The notes below the pieces were generated by a model. That model was given only the letters and a program-made list of their open reading frames with translations, did not search any database and had not been told where the DNA came from. Shown here piece after piece: positions 56,591 to 64,000 of a stretch of 64,000 nucleotides of DNA. The first letter of the stretch is position 1. Each line of letters starts with the position of its first letter. A program made the translations under genes and the position numbers. The DNA lies in assembly GCF_050908995.1 (NCBI RefSeq), contig NC_135123.1, positions 10,292,001 to 10,356,000 of the forward strand. The letters are read 5' to 3'. This stretch comes from Andrena cerasifolii. Lineage: Eukaryota > Arthropoda > Insecta > Hymenoptera > Andrenidae.

Positions 56591-57722
56591 TGTATGTCCC
56601 TATTCTTTGAGAGTTTGGATTTTATTATGTTCATAATTCTAATAATAGACGACTCGTGTTGCATCGCAATCACTGAGGAGGGGCTAATTTTTTAGTGAGA
56701 CCTCAGTGGGCATTATCGGAAATTCGCTTTCGAGCTAGTAGCTACGTCTAATCTTGGAAGGGTGCACATGTTTATACACCTAATATTCGCATGCTCGCAG
56801 TGAAACAGGGACGAAGAATGAGTTAGGCATGCAGAGGGAAAAAGACAAGGGCGAGACATAAGATGGCGGCATGGAGACGCGGAGGGCTGCCGTGCACGTC
56901 AAACAGTAATCAGTGGAAGCAAACACGACGCGTAAATATGACGTGCTTCCTGTCTAAAACTGGAAAGCCCCGGTTTTAGCCTATCCTGCCAGCTTTAGGG
57001 TAAAAGGAGTTGTACTAACGATCCGCCATTTTTATTCCTGTTTTCCCCACTATTTAGGTCTCGACTTTCCCTTCAAAGTATTGCTGTTTGCCGTGTAGGC
57101 GAACGAGGGGTAATATCCCGAGTAACAACTTCGGAATGATTATTTCGAAGATGCCAGATTTCTGAAAAATCTTGTTGTGGCTCATTGAAACCCGTTGCTG
57201 TAATTTTGAGCGAGTAATCTTTGAAATTCGGAGACTCGTACACAGAAGCTGGAGTAACATACGTATTGTGGGTATATTATCTAAGTGAATAAGGAAATAA
57301 TGATAAAGGTAGATTGAAGTTTAATGGCTCTTTCACACTAGACACTTTTGTTGCTCGCAACTGGTACTTCGAACATGTTTTCCCATTTTCTACCTTTTTC
57401 AATATTCTTCAAACCAACGCTGTGGTTGCAAAGGGGATGTATTTGAAATGCTAATCATCAGCTTCAGAAATAATTCGGGTGAAAGGGCCCTAAGTAATAG
57501 AGACCTAGGTACCTATGTACACCACACAGGTGACAGGTCATAAATTTAACAGTGGGGGGCCAAATTATTATACTCAAACAAAAGGGTTTGAGATTTTGTA
57601 AGTTTAAGCGATGGAATAAAATAGATCTCTCGTTTTTAATGTTATAACTTTATTTTTTAATACTTGCATATGTATTTAAGAATGCAAATTAAATACATTT
57701 GGGTATATAGGATTAAAAAAGG
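56591..57722. other. Unique sequence, GC-richer at 56700-57050
   Basis: Contains the YY1/Pho-type site below. From 57545 a CAGTGGGGGGCC phrase resembles a hAT end but has no partner. No gene was seen. Confidence 0.35.
56860..56870 (+). promoter_or_regulatory. YY1/Pho-type binding site
   Basis: AAGATGGCGGC equals the extended YY1 consensus. The fly homologue Pho recognises the same GCCAT core. Binding here is inference. Confidence 0.4.
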
Positions 57723-57790
57723 GACAAAAATTACCCATGAGATACCCGGGTAGACAAAAATTACCCGGCTACCCGGGTATGCATGAGATA
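57723..57790 (+). repeat. Direct repeat beside a MITE
   Basis: GACAAAAATTACCC occurs at 57723 and 57753. Each copy is followed by an ACCCGGGTA palindrome, and ATGAGATA occurs at 57737 and 57783. The second ATGAGATA runs into the TA target of the next element. Confidence 0.75.
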
Positions 57791-58003
57791 GGGTAAATGA
57801 CCCAATTACTGTCACCTTAAGCTATTTTACTTAAAATAACGAACAAACAAAACGTTGTAAAGTCATATACAAAAATAATTATGTAATTCAACCTATAATC
57901 GATACTATAGATTATACACTATAGTTTACTTATTCGTTATTTTAAGTAGAATAGCTTAAGGTGACAGTAATTGGTTAGATGTCAGTAATTGGGTCCTTTA
58001 CCC
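57791..58003. mobile_element. Tc1/mariner-like fold-back MITE (213 bp)
   Basis: A TA lies on each side (57789-57790, 58004-58005). The ends are GGGTAAATGACCCAATTACT and, inverted, GGGTAAAGGACCCAATTACT. The arms continue through TGTCACCTTAAGCTATT and ACTTAAAATAACGAA. The right arm carries an extra copy of the CCAATTACTG stretch, about 20 bp, absent from the left. No coding capacity. Confidence 0.88.
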
Positions 58004-58067
58004 TACCCGAGTAAATGAGTTAGTTGAGAATTCCGATTTGACAGCCGCTCCTCTTTCGACTATCGAT

Positions 58068-58274
58068 CATTTTCGGCTAACATCACTAATGAACGGAATA
58101 AACTTCAAGCAATTAAACGTGATATTGTCCGCGCGTTAGAGAATTTAAAATACAGCATTTCGTGTACTGCACATAATTTACAGTTATTCATAAAAGGCGC
58201 CCTTCATAATCGTAACGCGCAGACAATATCGCATTTAATTGCTCGAAGTTCATTACTGACGTTAGCCGAAAATG
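58068..58274. repeat. Inverted repeat with about 65-70 bp arms
   Basis: CATTTTCGGCTAAC, TAATGAAC, CAAGCAATTAAA and GATATTGTC...GCGCGTTA in 58068-58138 are mirrored in 58213-58274 with scattered differences and one 8-base gap. The spacer is 74 bp. It lies 65 bp from the preceding MITE. It could be another worn fold-back element or a structured regulatory sequence, since the arms are rich in TAAT/ATTA homeodomain cores. Confidence 0.75.
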
Positions 58275-58279
58275 ATGAA

Positions 58280-59333
58280 TTCTCAATAATTCTACGAGTC
58301 AAATTCACAGAATCGTCACAATGTATTTGCTGTCAACATTACCAGAAGACAGGCAGTCTAACAATTCTGCTTCCAAGTCAGCTTTCTTCATCGCTATATT
58401 GGTTAACGAAATCATAAAAATATTGTCCATTGCTTCGAAACGAATTAAATTCGTTCGAATTGCGACAGAAATTAAAATAAAAAGTCACGTCCGCGTAGAA
58501 ACGTTTCGCAGTACATTTTCATTTTCCAAGACACTTCGTTTAATATCGCTGCGTATTTGCCTGCGACACAGAGCGTCGATATGGTTTTGTAGAGTAATAC
58601 ACGGAGCGAAAGCGATTGCAGTGGCAAGAAGCCGTTCTTCTGAACGTACATGCAAATTAATGGTACATCTGAATGCGCAAGAACCGTGCTGGTCGAAATC
58701 TAGGGCCCCACGGATATACACGCGTGGATTCGTGGACGCGGGGTAAAATGTTATTGACTCTGAATGCTCGTGAAGATGCATCTCGAGATGGACTCGAGGG
58801 TGCATAGACCCCACAGGCACTCGAGATTTCCGTGGCCATTTTTACGAATTAAATTAGAATGCGCACAGAGATTGACGTCATGGAAAAAGGTGCAGTCCAT
58901 TGAATAAATGAAAATAACGCTGGCCGCATTCGCCAAGAGCTCTTTCGGATATTCAGCGAGCCTTGAATATTCACGAAATTTCCAGCGCAATGCTCTGCAT
59001 GGAGTACCAACATAAACACGAAATAACACAGCGGCGCGCGCACTTCTCCCGTGTTTTGTTACAATCAAACGGCGATCCCCTTTCATCTCAAGTAATTCCA
59101 TGCATGTTATTCCTTACCGCAGAAAACTCCTCAGCGTATTCCTCAAATATTTTAAACCGTCATTCCCAATTTCATGACTTCCGAGTAAATATTCCTAACT
59201 GCGCTGTTGCTCGAACGTTTCGAACCACCCGTTAATTTTCAGCAAACTTTCTATAGATTCGACGTTAACTTCCAGTGCAGATCGCTCCCTTCTATTTTCC
59301 TGTCACGAGGGCAATTTATTTAAATTTGTTTGT
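58280..59333. other. CpG-rich block, possible regulatory DNA
   Basis: Moderately GC-rich, with many overlapping frames on both strands (largest 58321-58746 plus, 141 codons), none with a domain. Confidence 0.35.
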
Positions 59334-59337
59334 TTAA

Positions 59338-60036
59338 GGGGTAACGCCACTGTAGAGGCCGGGAAGGCAGCCTGATTTTCAGAATTTTTTATGCGAGTAT
59401 AGTGAATGGAATACAAAATTTGTTTGAAGACCTTTATTGCATACACCTTGAAGCATGATCTGTATTTTTTTTAAATTTTCTTAAAACAAATTGGCGACGC
59501 AACAGAGTTCAACGAATGATGTTTCTTCTGAAAAACAGTGTTCCGCGGCCGGAAAGATTTCTCCTTCAATTTTTGACCTAGAACAAAAAACTGATTTTTT
59601 TTAAATTCTATTTAAGATTATCTCGGGAAGCACACGAGGAAATTAAAAAATACTGATTTTTGTACGAATGGTGTGCGATTGAACCAAACACGGAACTGCC
59701 ACAACCTCGAAATTGTTGAAACGTTTTGTTCAATCACGCACCATTCTTACAAAAGACAGTATTTTTTATTTTCCTCGTGCACTTCCCGAGACAATCTTAT
59801 ATAGAAGTACAAAATTTTCGGTTTTCTGTTCTAGGTCAAAAATTGATGTAGAAATCTTTCCGGCCGCGGAACACTGTTTTTCAGAAGAAGCTATTTTTGT
59901 TGCCCTGCGGAGCCGCCATTTTGTATTAAAAAAATTAAAAAAAAAATTTGTATCATACTTCAAGATATGTACAATAAAGGCCTTCGGTCAAATTTTGTAT
60001 TCCATTCACTATACTCGCATAAAAAATTCTCAAAAT
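59338..60036. mobile_element. piggyBac-like element with about 315-bp inverted arms, right tip lost
   Basis: TTAA at 59334-59337 is followed by GGGGTAACGCCACTG. Left arm 59375-59691 pairs with the reverse complement of 59722-60036 through TTTTTTATGCGAGTATAGTG, GTTCCGCGGCCGGAAAGATT and TTTTTGACCTAGAACA around a 30-bp loop. The terminal 37 bases expected at the right are absent, so this copy is broken. The frame 59713-60138 is a by-product of the right arm. Confidence 0.85.
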
Positions 60037-60657
60037 CTTAAAGAGAAAATCTCAACGCCAATAGAATGTCATTTTCTCTCGTGGAAAATCCAGAATGTTC
60101 ATCAAAGGAAGGTTTTAATATTTAATATTAATTCGTAGCGTGGAATTTGGAGGTTGCTTCGGGTTTTCTTGTACTCCTACCAAAATTTACTCGATTCTTC
60201 AATATTGTTCAGTGAATCATGCAGAAATCGAAGATGCTTTTTCTGCCGTGCAACGCGCAGTTTTCCCTATGAAATTTTCGCGACGCTCGTTTCACGTACA
60301 AATACACGGTCTCTTCAAACCAGTCATGGACTGTTTACTTCGAAAGCAGGTCGTATATGCGGGTACACGTATGTACGTGCACTTTATCTGCATGTCGCTG
60401 TGTACAGTTATCGGCATCAACCGTGATACCCAGCAAGGAATGAGGGTGAAATTGTTGTTCAAACAATAAGAGGGTTCCGCTTTCGTTGCTTGAATATATC
60501 AAATATTGGCTAGCAGTACAAAAGGTGAATCACTGTAAATCGTGACGCAGGACTAAAAAATGTTTGCTCGTGGAAAAACAGGTGACATGTGGAATAAATT
60601 TTCAGAAACCAACTGCTAGTTAATTCCCAGATAAAATGTATATTTAAGGGGTCATTC
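60037..60657. other. Unique sequence
   Basis: Frames of 77-109 codons (for example 60140-60469) with no recognisable family. No splice support. Confidence 0.35.
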
Positions 60658-60730
60658 TGGTAATCACGCCGCAAAATTCGGCAACATTCAGGGTTTTTTT
60701 TCTCAGTGAATACAATGAATAACAATGTCA
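60658..60730 (+). mobile_element. Isolated end of a TTAAGGGG-type (piggyBac-like) element
   Basis: TTAA (60654-60657) is followed by GGGGTCATTCTGGTAATCAC, close to the GGGGACATTCT ends at 8703 and 13205. No partner end was seen. Confidence 0.35.
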
Positions 60731-61700
60731 AACTTTTTTTCATTTATTAAGCTACTTGTAATGTATACGGAAGAATTTTTTAAGTACACTTTTAATTGTG
60801 TTTTTTCAATGTTATCTGGAGTTCAAAATCGCGCCTTCGAAAAGAAATACCTCCCTGGCGAGAGTGATTTAAGCTCACAGACTCATCTAAAACAAAAAAA
60901 GCAAACTGATTCTTAATCATTAATCAGCAGATAACGGGACGCAATTAATTTTTAATTAACATTTAACCCCTCCTCCGACATGTGACGTTAAAAGTACCAG
61001 TTCCGCGATAGTCCGCACCCCTTTGGTAGCGATTACAGTTCCCAAGAAATGACAGTTTTTTCGAATGCAACTAAGGGCCCTTCAAAGGTCACTTAGAAGG
61101 GGTACACGTGGTGGCGACGAAAGGAGGGGGCTAAAAGTGAGCCAAGTAGGGAGGTTATTGCGAGCTTCCTAGCGGATCGACGCACGATTCACGCGTCCCC
61201 TGTGCATACCCTGAAGAGGTGGTAAAAAACCCTCAGACACATCTGTCTTTTCTCCACTTTCCCCGCCCGCGTCTTCCACTTCTTCGTCGTCCTTTAGCCG
61301 CGGTAATCGCCAGCTTCTTTCAGACCACCCCTTTCAGAATCTCTTCAGCGTGTCTGCATATCGTATTCGAATCTGTCTGAGCTGGTCGCTGCAGCCAGCT
61401 TCTTCCGTTTTCCTTTTATTCCTCGCGCCCCCTCTCTCCCCGGCTTTTATTTCACCCCCTCGGGCACTGCGTGCAGCGAGGATCAAAGGAACGCACCAAC
61501 CGGCGGAGTTAAACAATAGAAACTCGGTATTTTTATTAAAACTCCTGGATAAATTGAATATCCCTGATGACTTTAACGTTCTTTCCAGGGTTAAAGTGTT
61601 TTAATGGCGAAGAGATCAGATATAATTATAATTATTATTCAAACGATCTTGGTTACCACAAAGAATTAATTTTAAGTTTCTATATTACCTGTGTAGTATC
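60731..61700. other. AT-rich sequence then CpG-rich block (60960-61610)
   Basis: The block is pyrimidine-rich at 61240-61460. Short overlapping frames only. It lies just upstream of the candidate exon. Confidence 0.3.
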
Positions 61701-61745
61701 GCATCACTGAATATTTTTTTTTATACTTTTCTGTTACAGGTAAGT
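61701..61745 (+). promoter_or_regulatory. Candidate recursive-splicing (ratchet) site
   Basis: A T-rich tract (61712-61735) ends in TTCTGTTACAG (AG at 61738-61739) and is joined directly to GTAAGT (61740-61745). An acceptor fused to a consensus donor is the defining signature of recursive splice sites in long insect introns. CACTGAA at 61705-61711 could be the branch point. It implies a plus-strand host intron. Confidence 0.45.
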
Positions 61746-61794
61746 TTCGACGAGACTGGCGTGAACTTTGCGACAAGGCTGAGCGCTTCAAAAA
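61740..61794 (+). other. Candidate 55-nt exon (recursive-splice exon or small coding exon)
   Basis: It is bounded by the acceptor above and by a strong donor, AAAAG|GTGAGT-like, with GT at 61795. Two of three frames are open. One reads VSFDETGVNFATRLSASK. The other, beginning two bases in, reads KFRRDWRELCDKAERFK. Neither is recognised. As a recursive-splice exon it would be skipped after the second step; as an ordinary exon it would add 18-19 codons and shift phase by one base. Which applies cannot be told from sequence alone. Confidence 0.4.
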
Positions 61795-63355
61795 GTGAGT
61801 GTATTTTATGACAGATTCGGAATCAGCAGAAAATTCGTTTACCAATGACACCCTTCGCCTGCACCCTCAAGTGCAGCACGACTGTTTTTATATTTACGTT
61901 TGATATTGACTTATTCGCTTCTTAAATATTGCCCACTCATAGCTACTTCAGAAGATTGTTCGTTGAATAATACATCCTTTCCAGCTACTCCACTCTTTTC
62001 TGCTTTAACCCCCTCTCTCTTCCTCCCTCTCCCACTCTTGGTAACCACTCTCGTCGCTACCTCGTAAATATTTACGCACCAAGTACCCTATCACATTTGC
62101 ATGTGGGATTCGCAGTGATTTCTAAACATGGCCCGAGTGGTTATGTAGGTTGCAGCAGCGTTGCGTGTACATTCGAAGCGAATGATGTGTCGCCATTACG
62201 GTGAAACCTTCATCGAGATCGACCGTGCGCATTTAAAACGTTAAAGGTAAACTGGCATAGGTACAATAGATAAGTGATTCGGTAATTTATAATTTCTTAC
62301 TCGAATGGGGAAGAAGTAAAAAATATACGACCGTCCGATTGAAAGCAAGTTTGCTGGCATTTTCACGGGGACCTAAACGTTCGATATCCTCCTACGTGGG
62401 GATCGAGTATTCAGCCGAACGAAATGGGCGGTTTCGATTGTGATGTACCCGTTTAAGAATCCTGGGGAGCCTGACATGCAAATGCGATCAGACGTGGCGT
62501 AAATATTTATCGTTCGCGGAGGCTTTATCGTTGAATTTCTCGACACTCGGATTTACCCTGTGCACACCTCGCCGCCAATCATTCCTTATCCCATTTCTTG
62601 TTTACCTATCTTCTCTTTAGTACAATACGCTGTTGGAGATACTTACTCCGTCGCACGGGTATTTAACATGGGATCATTTACAACTCGTTCAATATTAGTG
62701 CGTTAGGAAAAGATTATTGCGTAATTGGGTGGCTCGGATGCAATGAGGGGACTAGCCCTCGAAAATGCGAGAAAGTATTGTCCAAACGCTAAGAAATATT
62801 GGAAAGTTAAATGTGGTTAAACTGTATTTTAAAAAATATACTGTTGTAAAGCTCGTCACGACACATATTTTTTCGATTTACAGTTTGCTTATCGAATCAT
62901 TGCTATTCGAGCTAAAAATTATAAACAAAAAATTTGTCATCGTCCAAAATCATTACCTATGTGAAATTATGGGCGATGCATTAAATATTTCCAGTGGTCC
63001 ACTTGGGGCACTTATAGAAATTGATAATAATTATTAACCATTTTAACACTCCGAGTGGCACCGGGGTGTTCTCGCGTCGAGGGAATATGCTTTGAAAACA
63101 AACCAAGCTCGGAGCTCGCTTGTACAAGAATGTTTGTATGTATTAATTAAATACCCAATATTTAATGACTGAAAGTGAATGAAACTGGTCATAAGTGGGA
63201 ATATGAAAATTCTAGAGACTATATTGCTGGTAGTAAAAAGTTTGATACGAAGGGAATTATATCCGTTTATGAACGAAACGTGTCCTTCGTAAATGTATGA
63301 AGGAACTTCTTGGAAGGAGAACGAATTTCTGTTCGATAACGTATGCGCCGGGTCA
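61795..63355. other. GC-richer conserved-looking block then AT-rich sequence
   Basis: From 61800 to 62650 the sequence is CpG-richer with few long frames and many ATTTA, TTTATC and CATTTA cores. From 62700 it is AT-rich. No gene was seen. Possible regulatory DNA. Confidence 0.3.
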
Positions 63356-63371
63356 GGTTGCCAAGGCAACC
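63356..63371. promoter_or_regulatory. RFX X-box
   Basis: GGTTGCCAAGGCAACC is a perfect palindrome around AA and fits GTNRCC-N2-RGYAAC, the site of RFX factors. These factors control ciliary genes in ciliated sensory neurons of insects. Function at this place is inference. Confidence 0.45.
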
Positions 63372-64000
63372 ATTCGAATTGCCAAATTTTCTCGTTGGAG
63401 TGACCCTTTAATTAATATGCACGCGCATACCGTCCGACGCCGCGCAGGAAATTGATTTGTTGAAGTGAATGTTATCCAAACGATCGCTCCTCTAGTTTAC
63501 ATTTCCCACAGATACCTGTATAGTGAAATCTATTGGCTGGCCTCGATAGTCGAACATATAAATTTGGCAAATTCTGTGATTTGTTTCTTTTCGCAAAAAA
63601 CAGAAAACAGGGAGAATTTAATATCTACAATACTCATAACGGAAGTTATATTTTCCCTCTCTATCGTACGATCCACTTTCCGAAGGAAGAATTTTCGTTT
63701 AAATCGTGCCCTTTTGTCTCGTATAAAAATAGAATATACGTGGGGCCCTCAGCTCTCTTTGATTTCATTCCTAGACTTGATTGCTACATTTAAGTAATTC
63801 TACACAACAAAATACTTGTGGCTATTAAAGAAGAAATATCAAAAAGAAGGAACAAAACTATTGTATCCCTTATAAAATTGTTGCATAGGTAATGGAGAAT
63901 CTCTTCAAAAATATTCAAAAGACCTGTTTGTCATTTAATATCCACGACAGATATGTATATAACGGCAAAACAATTTTTAAGTAGCTAGACTTTTCGGAAA
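63372..64000. other. AT-rich unique sequence to the window end
   Basis: Two overlapping plus frames (63465-63797 and 63533-63793; 110 and 86 codons) show no domain. No element was recognised. Confidence 0.4.

Noticed and set aside
57723..57790. CRISPR-like or satellite array
   Set aside because: Only two copies, of unequal spacing, next to a MITE.
59713..60138. 141-codon frame
   Set aside because: It lies almost wholly in the right arm of the 59338 element, has no transposase-like residues and is opposed by a minus frame.
1..64000. tRNA genes, rRNA, CRISPR, bacterial operons or viral insertions
   Set aside because: No tRNA T-loop with matching acceptor stem, no rRNA core, no repeat-spacer array, no ribosome-binding-site-led gene strings and no viral protein similarity was seen.

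Overview
This window looks like noncoding nuclear DNA from an insect, most likely a hymenopteran such as a bee or ant. That placement is inference. It rests on an AT-rich background broken every few kilobases by CpG-rich blocks of 0.5-1.5 kb, on many small nonautonomous DNA transposons, and on the lack of any recognisable gene in 64 kb. No tRNA, rRNA, known microRNA or conserved protein domain was found. The longest open frames (up to about 220 codons) sit in the CpG-rich blocks, where stops are rare. They overlap frames on both strands and resemble no family I know. The window reads as one very long intron or a gene desert.

The parts that can be named are mobile-element remnants. (1) piggyBac-like elements with TTAA target sites: 6000-6462, 8708-9430, 10336-10705, 49745-50318, 55914-56586 and 59338-60036, plus isolated ends near 8600-8703, 13201, 22063, 28641 and 60658. 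(2) hAT-like elements with 8-bp target duplications: 15880-16046, 32656-32893 and 42816-42979, with relatives of the first at 22448-22659 and 43064-43239. (3) Tc1/mariner-like elements with TA targets: 19230-19677, 29680-29848, 37965-38105 and 57791-58003. (4) Long fold-back elements of unknown class: 987-1410, 17575-18110, 34358-34507, 47335-47707, 51236-51701 and 58068-58274. A LINE-tail-like repeat occurs at 24630 and 40323, and a tiny 91-bp element occurs at 17193 with a partial copy at 40081.

Between these lie about two dozen CpG-rich blocks (for example 2400-3200, 4080-4870, 24900-25900, 27540-28450, 33040-33960, 40740-42480, 43250-44260, 58280-59280 and 61795-62650). They are candidate regulatory DNA. 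Several are strongly purine- or pyrimidine-biased, and four carry C/G homopolymers of 11-16 bases.

The most gene-like signal is at 61740. A pyrimidine-rich tract and CAG are followed directly by GTAAGT, with a second donor, GTGAGT, 55 nt further on. This is the layout of a recursive-splicing site with its short downstream exon, and would fit a long plus-strand intron. A weaker site of the same type is at 27294. A matching RFX X-box lies at 63356 and a YY1/Pho-type site at 56860. Two short open frames at 29866-30057 and 30100-30381 are the only ones whose residue make-up looks protein-like, and both are weak calls.
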